64,000 bases of DNA from Chryseobacterium endalhagicum. GTDB lineage: Bacteria > Bacteroidota > Bacteroidia > Flavobacteriales > Weeksellaceae. The stretch is from contig NZ_JAELVM010000003.1 in NCBI RefSeq assembly GCF_016745235.1, positions 682,001-746,000 on the forward strand, read 5' to 3'. This document shows, one piece after another, positions 37,576 through 46,857 of the stretch (position 1 is the first letter of the stretch; the number at the start of each line of letters is the position of its first letter). The translations under genes were made by a program, and so were the position numbers. Under the pieces are notes generated by a model that did not search any database, was not told the origin of the DNA, and saw only the letters and a list, made by a program, of their open reading frames with translations.

Positions 37576-37931
37576 GGCTTTTGTGTTTGGGTTGGGCTGT
37601 TTTGCAAATCTAGCAATTCTTTACCTACATAATCATCTGATGAAATGTATTTTATCTACGGAAAATTTCTGTTTGTTGTTGTTTTTAACCACAGATGACG
37701 CGGATTTGCACAGATGTTTGCGTTTCAGGTGTTTGGATAAGAAAAAACATGCTTAAAAGTATAGTGAATCTGCTTAATCCGTAAAATCTGCGTGAATAAA
37801 TCCGGGCTCAAAGAATATCAATTATAATGGCTTAAAAATAATGATCATTCTATTATTAATGCACGTTTTCTCAACAATCAGAGTTATAAAAAATCATATC
37901 TTTGCTGACCAAAAAATTTAAAATCACACTC
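37576..37931. other. Intergenic region with repeat words, no gene seen
   Basis: 356 bp between divergent genes. Contains AACCACAGATGACGCGGATT and CCGTAAAATCTGCGTGAATA, words of the same TCTGCG family found in the large repeat blocks. No promoter could be assigned with confidence. Confidence 0.5.
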
Positions 37932-38411
37932 ATGAAAAAAATAAGCTTCTTGTGTATCAGTCTACTAATTTTTACAGCCTGTAAAAACGATTCAAAAACA
38001 ACAACTGAAACCTTAACGGCTGAAAAAGATACCGCTGAAGCAAAAGCAATTGCTGTGGAAAATAAAACGGCTTCTGAAAAGAAGGAAATCCCCGCATTAA
38101 AAAAATGCACCGAGAAACAGATAGAATACGAAACGGAACAGGAATGCATCTTTAGCAATGCCCATATTGCTGATGTCTACAAAACGACAATACAAGATCA
38201 AGAAATAGAAAAATCAGAGCTGTTGCTGACGGAGCTTCCCAAAGAAAATATCACTAAAGAAATCAATCAGGATGGCCTTATTTCCATCAGTTATACGGTG
38301 ACTCCTAAAAAAACTGATATTGAATTTTCCTTTGAAGGCGGCGTAACCACTTTAAGTCTGGAACAGCAGAACAAGGACGTTAAAAGGCTCATTATACACA
38401 GCGCCGATTAA
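37932..38411 (+). CDS. Small lipoprotein
   Basis: 159 residues from Met at 37932, chosen because it begins a lipoprotein signal MKKISFLCISLLIFTACKND (lipobox Thr-Ala-Cys); the earlier in-frame Met at 37902 lies before the signal. Mature part is Lys/Glu/Thr-rich with two Cys (KKCTEKQ and QECIFSN) that may form a disulfide, and a C-terminal beta-rich half. Function unknown. Confidence 0.65.
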   Translation: MKKISFLCISLLIFTACKNDSKTTTETLTAEKDTAEAKAIAVENKTASEKKEIPALKKCTEKQIEYETEQECIFSNAHIADVYKTTIQDQEIEKSELLLTELPKENITKEINQDGLISISYTVTPKKTDIEFSFEGGVTTLSLEQQNKDVKRLIIHSAD

Positions 38412-38483
38412 AAATGAACCCTTAAATCTGATATCTCAAATAAGAATTTAAGCCAAAATATCCTGAGTTTAAAAAATATTTTA

Positions 38484-38491
38484 TACCTTCG
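38484..38491 (+). promoter_or_regulatory. Putative promoter -7 box for tyrA leader
   Basis: TACCTTCG, one mismatch to TAnnTTTG, ends 5 nt before the GTG of the leader peptide, the same distance as in the ilv leader. A CTG 18 bp upstream is the best -33 candidate. Confidence 0.5.
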
Positions 38492-38495
38492 CTCT

Positions 38496-38552
38496 GTGAA
38501 TTTTAATAACGGAACATATTATTATAGAATTATTAACTCAGATCTGGGCTAG
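38496..38552 (+). CDS. tyrA leader peptide with three Tyr codons
   Basis: 18 residues from GTG, MNFNNGTYYYRIINSDLG, stop TAG. Three successive TAT codons occur upstream of a terminator hairpin and a prephenate dehydrogenase gene, the architecture of a tyrosine attenuator. CTAGGA across the stop codon can pair with TCCTGG in the terminator loop and 5' arm (6 bp, one G-T), a possible antiterminator. Attenuation is inferred. Confidence 0.75.
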   Translation: MNFNNGTYYYRIINSDLG

Positions 38553-38574
38553 GATTCTTATGAACATAACTTAA

Positions 38575-38600
38575 AACCTCGTCCTGGGACGGGGTTTTTT
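38575..38600 (+). terminator. Attenuator terminator before tyrA
   Basis: AACCTCGTCC (38575-38584) and GGACGGGGTT (38587-38596), one T-G pair, followed by TTTT to 38600. It lies 20 bp before the tyrA start and after the Tyr-rich leader peptide, so it should cut off tyrA transcription when tyrosine is plentiful. Confidence 0.85.
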
Positions 38601-38620
38601 ATTTTAAAAAATTTAGAAAG

Positions 38621-39463
38621 ATGAAAATAAGTATTATCGGTGCAGGTTTAATCGGTGGTTCAATGGCTTTAAAATTAAGAGAAAAAGGCATTGCGGATTT
38701 CATTTACGGAATTGATAACAATCAGCAGCATATCTCCAAAGCACTGGAGCTTGGTATTATTGATGCCGGTACAGATCTCGAATATGGAATTAAAAACGCT
38801 GATTTCATTATTCTTGCCATTCCGGTAGATGCCGCCCGAAAGCTTCTGCCCAGCGTGCTTGATCTTATCTCCGACAAACAGACGGTGATGGATGCAGGCT
38901 CTACCAAAGCAGGAATTGTGAATGCTGTAAAAGACCACCCGAACCGTTCAAGATTTGTGGCATTCCACCCGATGTGGGGTACAGAAAACAGCGGTCCGCA
39001 GTCTGCTGTTTCCGACAGTTTTTCCGGTAAAGCCGGAGTGATCTGCAATAAAGAAGAATCTGCCGCCGATGCCCTGCAATTAGTTGAAAAAGTTGCAGAA
39101 AATCTGGATATGCACCTGATCTACATGGATGCACAGGATCACGACATCCATACAGCCTATATATCCCATATCTCACACATTACGTCGTATGCGCTGGCCA
39201 ATACCGTTTTGGAAAAAGAGCGTGAAGAGGAAACCATTTTCCAGCTTGCCAGTTCCGGTTTCTCCAGTACGGTACGTCTCGCAAAATCTCACCCGGAAAT
39301 GTGGGTTCCGATCTTTAAGCAGAATAAAGAAAACGTCCTGGATGTTCTGAATGAGCATATTACCCAGCTTAGAAAATTCAAAGCTGCTCTGGAAAAAGAA
39401 AATTATGAGTACCTGGAAGAGCTTATTACCAATGCGAACAGAATCAGAGGAATTTTGAGGTAA
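38621..39463 (+). CDS. tyrA: Prephenate dehydrogenase
   Basis: 280 residues. Oxidative decarboxylation of prephenate to 4-hydroxyphenylpyruvate, the tyrosine branch. N-terminal Rossmann motif IIGAGLIGGSMALKLREKG with Asp (GIDNN) for NAD; VDAARKLLP, DAGSTKAGIV, FHPMWGTENSGP and catalytic-region His residues in HDIHTAYISHISHI. No ACT or chorismate mutase domain is fused, so feedback control may rest largely on the leader attenuator. Confidence 0.9.
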   Translation: MKISIIGAGLIGGSMALKLREKGIADFIYGIDNNQQHISKALELGIIDAGTDLEYGIKNADFIILAIPVDAARKLLPSVLDLISDKQTVMDAGSTKAGIVNAVKDHPNRSRFVAFHPMWGTENSGPQSAVSDSFSGKAGVICNKEESAADALQLVEKVAENLDMHLIYMDAQDHDIHTAYISHISHITSYALANTVLEKEREEETIFQLASSGFSSTVRLAKSHPEMWVPIFKQNKENVLDVLNEHITQLRKFKAALEKENYEYLEELITNANRIRGILR

Positions 39464-39484
39464 GAAAGTAAAAGACAAAACAGC

Positions 39485-39526
39485 AAAAGGGCAAAAGTAA
39501 TTCATTAAAATCGCTTTTGCCCTTTT
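39485..39526. terminator. Bidirectional terminator between tyrA and sdaA
   Basis: A perfect 13-bp inverted repeat AAAAGGGCAAAAG / CTTTTGCCCTTTT with a 16-nt loop, with A and T runs on either side of the stem ends. Placed between convergent genes. Confidence 0.8.
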
Positions 39527-39584
39527 GATTAAGTATTTTAGGTATTTAGGTATTTACCTGTCAGCTGACTCGCCTTTTTATTGC

Positions 39585-41003
39585 TTAACATTCCGGAACA
39601 TTCACCGCAATGGCCAATCCACCTTCTGAAGTCTCTTTGAAACGGTCACTCATGGATAATGCAGTTTCCCACATCGTCTGGATTACTTCATCCAGCGTTA
39701 CTTTTGCCTTCGTAGGATCACTTTCCAGGGCAATATTGGCAGCTGTAATCGCTTTCATGGCTCCCATTGTGTTCCTTTCGATGCATGGGATCTGCACAAG
39801 CCCTTTGATCGGGTCGCAGGTAAGTCCAAGGTGATGCTCCATGGCTATTTCCGCCGCCATCAACACCTGTCCTATGCTTCCTCCTAAAATTTCTGTAAGC
39901 CCGGCCGCAGCCATCGCTGATGAAACCCCGATTTCAGCCTGACATCCGCCCATTGCCGCAGAAATGGTAGCATTTTTCTTAAATAAAGTTCCGATCTCTC
40001 CGGCAACCAGTAAAAATCTTACAATATCATCATCGCTTACAAACTCGGTAAACGCCTGTGAATACATTAAAACGGCAGGAATTACACCGCTTGCCCCATT
40101 TGTAGGTGCTGTGATGATTCTTCCGAAACTGGCATTCTCTTCATTTACAGCAAGGGCAAAACACGCAATCCATTTATTGATATTCGTGAAATTTTCTTCT
40201 GCATCTACCACCAGCTGGAACCATTCATCCATATTTTTATAGATCTTATCGCCCAAAAGCTTTCTGTTGATTCCTGCCGCTCTTCTGGTTACATTCAGGC
40301 CTCCGGGAAGGATGCCTTCTTTGTTAACGCCTTTGTAAATACATTCTTTGATATTTCGCCAGATATTCAGGGCTTCCTGTCGGGTTTCTTCCTGGGATCT
40401 CCAGCTTTCTTCGTTGATCAGGATAAGATCTGAAAACCTTTTAAATCCAAGCTTTTCGCAATATTTTATAATATCCGAACCGTGATGACACGGGTACAGG
40501 GTTCGTACGCATTGTTTCTGGATGGAATTTTTTTCCTGGCTGGCAATAAAACCACCTCCTACAGAATAAAAATCCTGAACAAGCTCGGTTCCGTCTTCAA
40601 AAACAGCCTTAAAAATCATACCGTTGGGATGAAAATCAAGGGATTTATGCATATTTAAAACCAGATGATAGCCGTAGATAAAAGGAATTTCTTTTTCTCC
40701 ACCAAGCTTAATCGTCTGATCTTGTTTTATTTTTTCTATTTTTTCATCAATTTTTGAGGTATTGATGGTTGTAAAATCTTCTCCGTTCAGCCCAAGCATT
40801 CCGGCAATATCAGTTCCATGCCCAATCCCCGTTTTTGCCAGTGAACCGAAAAATTCAAGGAAAACTTCCTTTACCTCTGCAATAGACCTTTCTCTTTTTA
40901 TAATTCTGATAAATGCAGACGCTGCATTCCAGGGCCCCATCGTATGTGAGCTGGACGGGCCTATTCCTACTTTAATAATCTCAAAAACCGATATTGATTC
41001 CAT
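39585..41003 (-). CDS. sdaA: L-serine ammonia-lyase (iron-sulfur type)
   Basis: 472 residues, single-chain form. Converts L-serine to pyruvate and ammonia. N-terminal beta domain with VGIGPSSSHTMGPWNAA; C-terminal alpha domain with MGGCQAEIGVSSAMAAAGL, CDPIKGLVQIPCIERN and TSEGGLAI, which carry cluster-ligand cysteines. It lies just upstream of convergent tyrA; amt is next on the same strand but well separated (about 100 bp). Confidence 0.93.
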   Translation of the reverse strand: MESISVFEIIKVGIGPSSSHTMGPWNAASAFIRIIKRERSIAEVKEVFLEFFGSLAKTGIGHGTDIAGMLGLNGEDFTTINTSKIDEKIEKIKQDQTIKLGGEKEIPFIYGYHLVLNMHKSLDFHPNGMIFKAVFEDGTELVQDFYSVGGGFIASQEKNSIQKQCVRTLYPCHHGSDIIKYCEKLGFKRFSDLILINEESWRSQEETRQEALNIWRNIKECIYKGVNKEGILPGGLNVTRRAAGINRKLLGDKIYKNMDEWFQLVVDAEENFTNINKWIACFALAVNEENASFGRIITAPTNGASGVIPAVLMYSQAFTEFVSDDDIVRFLLVAGEIGTLFKKNATISAAMGGCQAEIGVSSAMAAAGLTEILGGSIGQVLMAAEIAMEHHLGLTCDPIKGLVQIPCIERNTMGAMKAITAANIALESDPTKAKVTLDEVIQTMWETALSMSDRFKETSEGGLAIAVNVPEC

Positions 41004-41101
41004 AAATCACTTTTCATTTTCCACTTAAAACAAAGATACATGATAAATATTAATACTGCCAGTATGAAATCAGGTTTATGAGTGAATTAATGACCCTAAA
41101 T

Positions 41102-42448
41102 TTACCATTTCAGGCTTTCTTCATGCTGGGAAATATCAAGCCCTTTATTTTCAGCTTCTTCGGAAACTCTGAGCGTGATCATAACGTCTGTGATTTTATA
41201 TAAAAGCAGGGAACCAAAAAACGTAAAAACGGACACAAGAACCAAGGCTGCCATGTGATGGGCAAAAACTTCAATTCCTCCATGCAGAAGACTGGCATTT
41301 TCACCGTGGGCAAAAACAGCAGTCAGGATCATTCCCATAATTCCTCCTACTCCATGACAGGCAAAAACATCCAGGGTGTCATCTATTTTCTTCAATGCTT
41401 TCCAGTTAATCATCAGATTGGAAACAATAGCGGCGGCAAATCCTATAAAAAGGCTCTCCGGAATAGTGACAAAACCGCAACCGGGAGTAATGGCTACCAA
41501 ACCAACCACAGCTCCGATACAAGCTCCCAATGCAGAAACACTTCTCCCGTTGATCCTGTCAAAAAATATCCAGGTCATCATTGCGGAAGCGGAAGCTATC
41601 GTCGTAGTTCCGAAAGCCATGGCTGCCGAGGCATTGGCACTTAAAGCAGATCCGGCATTGAACCCAAACCATCCGAACCACAGCATTCCCGTTCCTAAAA
41701 GAACATAAGGAATATTGGAGGGTTCATGATGTGGATTTTTTCTGTTGCCCAGCACTAAAGCACCCGCCAGCGCTGCAAAACCGGCACTCATATGCACAAC
41801 TGTTCCGCCTGCAAAATCCTTTACGCCAAAATATTTATTTAAAAGTCCGTCCGGATGCCACACCATATGGCAAAGCGGTGTATAGATGAAAATACTGAAA
41901 AGGACCATAAACAGCAGATAAGAGATAAACCGTACCCGTTCGGCAAAAGATCCTGTAATAAGAGCAGGTGTAATGACGGCAAATTTCATCTGAAAAAGGG
42001 CAAACAATACGAAAGGAATGGTAGAAGCCATCATTTTGTGAGGCAGTACACCTACTCCACTGAAAAAAGGATAACTCAAAGGATTTCCGATAATTCCGTA
42101 ATGCACTCCATTCACTTCAAACCCCAGAGAATCTCCGAACGAAAGTGAAAAGCCGACAACCACCCATAAGATAGAAATAACTCCAAGTGCAATAAAGCTT
42201 TGCAGCATCGTGGATATTACATTTTTCTTTCCTACCATTCCTCCGTAGAAGAATGACAGGCCGGGCGTCATAAGCAGTACAAGGCCTGCTGCTGCAAGAA
42301 TCCAGGCTACATCTGCGCCTACGATTTTATCTTCACTGAGAAACTCTCCGTTGTTGGGGAAATCTACAATCGGGCTCCAGAGTAATCCCCCGAATGCAAC
42401 AAGGGTAATGACCGAAAATGAAACGATCCATTTTAAACCAACTTTCAT
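41102..42448 (-). CDS. amt: Ammonium transporter
   Basis: About 448 residues from Met at 42448 (MKVGLKWIVSFSVITL); an in-frame Met at 42472 would add eight. An N-terminal signal-like helix and then 11 membrane segments. Amt signatures: LLMTPGLSFFYGGMVG, the DFAGGTVVHMSAGFAALAGAL block including the first pore His, and DVFACHGVGGIMGMILTAVF with the second pore His. Imports ammonium across the inner membrane. No glnK gene is adjacent. Confidence 0.93.
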   Translation of the reverse strand: MKVGLKWIVSFSVITLVAFGGLLWSPIVDFPNNGEFLSEDKIVGADVAWILAAAGLVLLMTPGLSFFYGGMVGKKNVISTMLQSFIALGVISILWVVVGFSLSFGDSLGFEVNGVHYGIIGNPLSYPFFSGVGVLPHKMMASTIPFVLFALFQMKFAVITPALITGSFAERVRFISYLLFMVLFSIFIYTPLCHMVWHPDGLLNKYFGVKDFAGGTVVHMSAGFAALAGALVLGNRKNPHHEPSNIPYVLLGTGMLWFGWFGFNAGSALSANASAAMAFGTTTIASASAMMTWIFFDRINGRSVSALGACIGAVVGLVAITPGCGFVTIPESLFIGFAAAIVSNLMINWKALKKIDDTLDVFACHGVGGIMGMILTAVFAHGENASLLHGGIEVFAHHMAALVLVSVFTFFGSLLLYKITDVMITLRVSEEAENKGLDISQHEESLKW

Positions 42449-42557
42449 ATAATTTACATTTAACCCTATCAAAATTAAATATAAATTTTATAAAAACATA
42501 TTATTTTTAAAAAATACCCCTTAAAAAATTAAACAAAAATTTAAAAAAAGCTCATTT

Positions 42558-43199
42558 TCACACAAACACCTCCTTCAATATTTTAGAAACTTCTTTATAT
42601 TTTGTAGCTGGAAAGAGATGGGTTCCCCCTTTGATCACATAATCCGGTTTTGAATATTTAATAGGAAATACAATATCCTTGTCACCCAATATCTGGATCA
42701 CATTCGGGATTTCTTCAAACTTCCATTCGGACACTTTTTCCACCGACCATTTCAGGTAGTATGGATCTCTGACCCTGAAATATTGGAGAATTCTGGGATT
42801 TTTGGGATCAAACAGTTTTCTCACCACAGAATAAACGTTCGCCGCTTTATCATTAAACATGCCTGTAGGAAGTATTCGCGGAAGTTTTGTGATTTCTCCG
42901 GTTTTAATAAATTTAGATTTTTCTTTATCTGATCTGATGCTTCCCATGATCACCACTTTCTGGGCAGGTTTCAGCTGATTGATTTCCTGGACCATAATGC
43001 CGCCAAAGGAATATCCAAGCAGAGAAAACGGCTCGGAAACATCTATTTTTTCAGCCATTCTTTCCACATAGGAATGAAAGGGCTCGTTTTTCTCAGGAAT
43101 GAGCCAGTCTATAAAAACCAATTCGCAGTTCTCCGGAAACTCAAGTCTTTCCAGCACTTTAAAATCTGCTCCCAGACCGCTTACTACATAAATTTTCAT
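42558..43199 (-). CDS. Alpha/beta-hydrolase fold protein
   Basis: 213 residues, cytoplasmic. Nucleophile elbow LLGYSFGGIMVQE (Ser), an Asp candidate in ILGDKDIVFP, and His in KGGTHLFPATKY complete a triad. Small cap domain. The substrate is unknown; similar genes are annotated as generic hydrolases. Confidence 0.8.
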   Translation of the reverse strand: MKIYVVSGLGADFKVLERLEFPENCELVFIDWLIPEKNEPFHSYVERMAEKIDVSEPFSLLGYSFGGIMVQEINQLKPAQKVVIMGSIRSDKEKSKFIKTGEITKLPRILPTGMFNDKAANVYSVVRKLFDPKNPRILQYFRVRDPYYLKWSVEKVSEWKFEEIPNVIQILGDKDIVFPIKYSKPDYVIKGGTHLFPATKYKEVSKILKEVFV

Positions 43200-43421
43200 A
43201 GGACTAATTTAGGAAAAATAGATTAAATTCAGTGAGGTTCTGAGCTGTTAAAAAGATTAAAGGTTTTTAGAGTTTGAAGATAGACTTGATACTTTAATTG
43301 ATTTTTTTTAACACAAATACCACAAATGCTTTTTCACAAATATCACCAGTATGTCAAATGTATTTAGTGTCATTCGTGAAAAAATATTTGTGAAATTAGT
43401 GTTTAATGGAGTATCAAAAAA
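43200..43421. other. Intergenic region with repeat words
   Basis: Contains ACACAAATACCACAAATGC and TTCGTGAAAAAATATTTGTG, words recurring in Bacteroidota spacers. No gene seen. Confidence 0.45.
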
Positions 43422-43447
43422 AATGGGCAGTTGATAAACCGCCCATT
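43422..43447 (-). terminator. Terminator of downstream yceI gene
   Basis: AATGGGC / GCCCATT with a short inner GTT/AAC pair; on the minus strand it is followed by a run of T (plus-strand A at 43416-43423). Confidence 0.8.
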
Positions 43448-43468
43448 ATTATATTGTAGTATTTAAAC

Positions 43469-44098
43469 TTATTTCTTTTTCTTCACAGGAACCCTGTTGT
43501 CGTTATCCAGTTTTTCTGTGGAAACTTTGAACTGAAAATCCATTTCGTCCTTGATGAAATAATCTTTTAATGAAGACTGGTAGAATACTTTAAAGTCTCT
43601 TCTGTTCAATGAGAATTTAGCTGATTCTATCACTACTGTAAACTGCGTTACATAAGCATTGGCAGGGAAAGTAATGGTTTTTCTCACGCCTTTGATGGTA
43701 ATATCACCGTAGATGGTTGAATTGTACTCACTGTTTGCTAAAGGAATAATTTTAGTCAAGTGGAATTTTGCGATCGGGAATTTTTTCACTTCGAAGAAAT
43801 TCGTGCTTTTCAGCTCATTGGTCAGCTTGATCTGATCTTCCTCGGAAACATCTCCCGCCATCATGCTTCTCATATCTATAATAAACTCTCCGTCTACCAG
43901 AACCGTTTTATCAAAATTGAATTTTCCACTTTTCAGTTTTACCGTCCCTGAATGTGAAGAAGCCTCAGTTTTTACAACTTTATATCCCCACCACCTGATC
44001 TCTGATGAAGTCACTTTTGACACCTTATCAAACTTCTTCTGTGCAGAAACAAATGATATGCTGGCGCACACCATAGCAAACAATAGTAATCTTTTCAT
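43469..44098 (-). CDS. YceI-family lipid-binding protein, copy 2
   Basis: 209 residues, signal peptide MKRLLLFAMVCASISFVSAQ. The YceI lipocalin-like barrel begins SEIRWWGYKVVKTEASSHSG and continues with the KLTNELKSTNFFEVKKFPIAKF and FSLNRRDFKVFYQSS motifs. YceI proteins bind isoprenoid-type lipids in the periplasm. A clear paralogue of the next gene upstream, with a terminator between them. Confidence 0.88.
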   Translation of the reverse strand: MKRLLLFAMVCASISFVSAQKKFDKVSKVTSSEIRWWGYKVVKTEASSHSGTVKLKSGKFNFDKTVLVDGEFIIDMRSMMAGDVSEEDQIKLTNELKSTNFFEVKKFPIAKFHLTKIIPLANSEYNSTIYGDITIKGVRKTITFPANAYVTQFTVVIESAKFSLNRRDFKVFYQSSLKDYFIKDEMDFQFKVSTEKLDNDNRVPVKKKK

Positions 44099-44130
44099 TC
44101 TTTTTTATTTACAATTCAACAAAAATAAAA

Positions 44131-44155
44131 AAAAGTGTAGAACTTCTACACTTTT
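44131..44155 (-). terminator. Terminator between the two yceI paralogues
   Basis: AAAAGTGTAGAA / TTCTACACTTTT around a single C; minus-strand T-tract opposite the A-run at 44122-44134. It could also fold from the plus strand. Confidence 0.85.
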
Positions 44156-44176
44156 AACAATCTTTTTTTGATTAAA

Positions 44177-44743
44177 TTATTTAGCACTTACCTTTACAAG
44201 CATTTCAATGTCATCTTTCACAAAAACATCCTGCATGGTAGACTTGTACGCTACATCAAATTTCTGTCTGTCGAAAGAGAACTTTTCAGAAACCAGGCTT
44301 ACCACTCCTTTGCTGTATGAAATTTTAGCAGGGAAAGTAATCGCGCTTGTTTTTCCTTTAACAGTAAGGTTTCCTGTTACTAAAGAATTATAAATCTTAT
44401 CGCTGTTTTTCTTTACAGAAGTGATTTTGAAAGAAGCAGTAGGGAATTTTTCAACTTCAAAGAAGTCACCGTTCTTAAGGTGCCCGTTCAGTTTCTGCTG
44501 ATATTCTCCGGAAAGGTCAGTTGCATTGATAGACGTCATATCCAGAACAAAACTTCCTCCTACAAGGTTGTTTCCTTTCATGATCATATCTCCTGATTTT
44601 ACTTTCACGGTTCCGTCGTGAGAGCTTGCTTCAGATTTTGCTACTTTATACCCCCACCAGTGTACATCAGATGCTACTACTTTCTTTGACTGTCCGAATG
44701 CAAGACCACTGGCTACAACTGCCAATAAGAATATTTTTTTCAT
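44177..44743 (-). CDS. YceI-family lipid-binding protein, copy 1
   Basis: 188 residues, signal peptide MKKIFLLAVVASGLAFGQ. Same barrel motifs as the neighbour: SDVHWWGYKVAKSEASSHDG, HLKNGDFFEVEKFPTASF, and FSFDRQKFDVAYKSTMQDVF. The shared WWGYKV-K-EASSH block shows a tandem duplication. Confidence 0.9.
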   Translation of the reverse strand: MKKIFLLAVVASGLAFGQSKKVVASDVHWWGYKVAKSEASSHDGTVKVKSGDMIMKGNNLVGGSFVLDMTSINATDLSGEYQQKLNGHLKNGDFFEVEKFPTASFKITSVKKNSDKIYNSLVTGNLTVKGKTSAITFPAKISYSKGVVSLVSEKFSFDRQKFDVAYKSTMQDVFVKDDIEMLVKVSAK

Positions 44744-44856
44744 TTTTGAATAAGTTATTTACTTGTTTAACGGTGCAAATATAGTCTACTTATTTAATAG
44801 ATTTCATTGATGTATATCAATAATATTAATTATTTTTATGAATAATATCATCCCAT

Positions 44857-44884
44857 AAAAAAACTCCGAAAAGTTTCGGAGTTT
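44857..44884 (-). terminator. Terminator of glk
   Basis: AAACTCCGAAA / TTTCGGAGTTT, with a minus-strand T-tract; it ends 7 bp before the glk stop codon side. Confidence 0.85.
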
Positions 44885-44890
44885 GGTATC

Positions 44891-45940
44891 TTAATTTTGG
44901 TAATAAGCGGTATAGAGCGCGACCCCTTTTAATGCCGTGTGGTTCTGTTTGATCAGATAAAGCGGTGTATTTTTCAACATGCCTTCCATCTTATCACTGA
45001 TCTTGAACTTATCATAGAATTTTCCTTTATCGATATATTCTCTGATCGTTTGCGGAATATCTCCTGAAATCAGAAGTCCTCCGGTAGCTTTCAGTTTCAG
45101 CACAAGGTTGTTGGCTTCTCTCGCAAGGAATTCAAGGAAAGTATCCAAAGCAATTTTACAGATTAAAACATCCTCTTCCACTGCCGCCTTGTAAATTTCT
45201 TCTGCAAAGTTTCCTCCGGCAAGACGCTCAGCAAGCCATTCCGGTTCCGGATGTCTTTTTACGTCTCTTAGGAATCTGTAAATATTGAAAAGACCTGTTT
45301 TGGAAAGTACATTTTCCCAGCTCACAATCCCGTAGATATTGTTCAGGAACTGGTAAAACTCAACCTCAACATTCGTTCTCGGTGAGAATTCCGAGTGGCC
45401 TCCTTCCGTAGCAAAAGGTCTCAGATATTTTCCGTCAAAGAAATATCCGGCTTCACCCAGTCCGTTTCCGGGAGCCAGGATCGCTACATTTCCTTTTTCA
45501 AGGTGTCCGCTGGTATAGATCGGGTCAAGATCGCTGTCTTCAAGAAGTGCCATACCGTAAGCAGAAGCTTCAAGGTCATTCAGCATATCTCCTTTCTCAA
45601 ATCCGAAACCTTTGGTGTATTCTTCAATATCAAGGTCCCAGCCTAATCTTGCAGGGCTGCTCTTCCCGTCAATTACCGGTCCCGGTACAGCCATGGCCAG
45701 ACGCTGAACATTCTGCAGCTGGTTATCCTGAATGAATTGTTTCAATATATCAGAAAATGAAGTATAGTCTTTGGTGCTATATTCATTCTGAATTTTTATC
45801 TCAAGACCTCCGTTACTGGAAACAAAATAGCCTAAGATGGTTATATCTTCACGGAGACTTGCTCCAATGATAGTAACATTATCATTATTACTGTTCTCTA
45901 CTCCTGGTAAATAAAGCGGAAATTTTGGATTCAAAATCAT
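44891..45940 (-). CDS. glk: Glucokinase (Glk family)
   Basis: 349 residues from Met at 45940 (MILNPKFPLYLPG). The longer frame to 46015 adds 25 residues without family support. ASKHA-fold kinase: AVPGPVIDG, LNDLEASAYG with the catalytic Asp, LAPGNGLGEAGY, and ATEGGHSEFSPR typical of the E. coli-type Glk family. ATP-dependent phosphorylation of glucose. The usual ADP-loop GASLRED-type N-terminus is present but modified. Confidence 0.85.
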   Translation of the reverse strand: MILNPKFPLYLPGVENSNNDNVTIIGASLREDITILGYFVSSNGGLEIKIQNEYSTKDYTSFSDILKQFIQDNQLQNVQRLAMAVPGPVIDGKSSPARLGWDLDIEEYTKGFGFEKGDMLNDLEASAYGMALLEDSDLDPIYTSGHLEKGNVAILAPGNGLGEAGYFFDGKYLRPFATEGGHSEFSPRTNVEVEFYQFLNNIYGIVSWENVLSKTGLFNIYRFLRDVKRHPEPEWLAERLAGGNFAEEIYKAAVEEDVLICKIALDTFLEFLAREANNLVLKLKATGGLLISGDIPQTIREYIDKGKFYDKFKISDKMEGMLKNTPLYLIKQNHTALKGVALYTAYYQN

Positions 45941-46054
45941 ACCTTCAAATTTTATCAAATATAACAATAGTTTTGGTAAATCCTGCAGGGAAGGAAAAAA
46001 CCTTTTCATTTTCATAAAAAGGTTTGGCTAATAATTGTTTATATATAAATCTTA

Positions 46055-46618
46055 CTACTTCCCTAATGGAATATTGTATCCGAAACCTACTCCGATATTC
46101 CCCACATTGTAGTCCTGACCGGCGATATCGCCTTTATCTCCTACAAAAACTTTTTGGTATTGTACGAAGAAATTCCAGTCTCTGTTGTGGTATCCGATCT
46201 CCGGTTTGATGTAGAAACCTCCGTCCGGTCTGTCCACAGAACTGTTGGAAGCTACTTTATCATCTCCTACAAGGAAACCGTATCCTAAGTCAGTTCCAAA
46301 ATAGAAACCAGTCTGTTTAGGATAGATTCTGATCAAAGCGCCTACAGGAACTACGCCTACATCATTGTTTTTATAACCGTTGTTATCTTTTCCGAAATAA
46401 TGAGTATACCCTGTTGCAATACCCAGTCCAAAGCCGGGAGTGATCAGGTTCTGGTAAGATACATCTACCCCTGCAGCTGCGGATAAGTTATCTGCAGGAA
46501 CTGCTAAACCAACATTCGCGCCTACCTTGATCATGTTATTCATCTTTGAGTTCTGTGCGCTTGCGATACCTGCTGTTAAGATTCCAGCCAGTAATATTGC
46601 TTGTTTTAACATTTTCAT
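46055..46618 (-). CDS. Outer-membrane beta-barrel protein
   Basis: 187 residues from Met at 46618 (MKMLKQAILLAGILTAGIASAQ signal). Met at 46612 is also possible; the extra N-terminal residues of the longer frame are not signal-like. The mature part is an eight-strand-type barrel with Gly/aromatic alternation (GFGLGIATGYTHYFG, FYFGTDLGYGFLVG) and a C-terminal GVGFGYNIPLGK. Function unknown; small Bacteroidota porin-like family. Confidence 0.78.
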   Translation of the reverse strand: MKMLKQAILLAGILTAGIASAQNSKMNNMIKVGANVGLAVPADNLSAAAGVDVSYQNLITPGFGLGIATGYTHYFGKDNNGYKNNDVGVVPVGALIRIYPKQTGFYFGTDLGYGFLVGDDKVASNSSVDRPDGGFYIKPEIGYHNRDWNFFVQYQKVFVGDKGDIAGQDYNVGNIGVGFGYNIPLGK

Positions 46619-46857
46619 AACTCTAATTTTAAATTTTACTAATCGAATAAGCTGTAAAAATCGTGCCAAGGGAAGCTTTTGCATTGATTTTAACACATAA
46701 CCCGTTTGTAAAATAATGAATATCAATATGTTAATTTTATTTTAAAATTAAATGATTGTTTAACTAAATCTTAACAAATCATACGATTACTCCTCATTTA
46801 CCGTTCTTGTTTTAACCTTTCGCTTTTCAGAATATCCAAAAAACAAATGCTCTCAAT

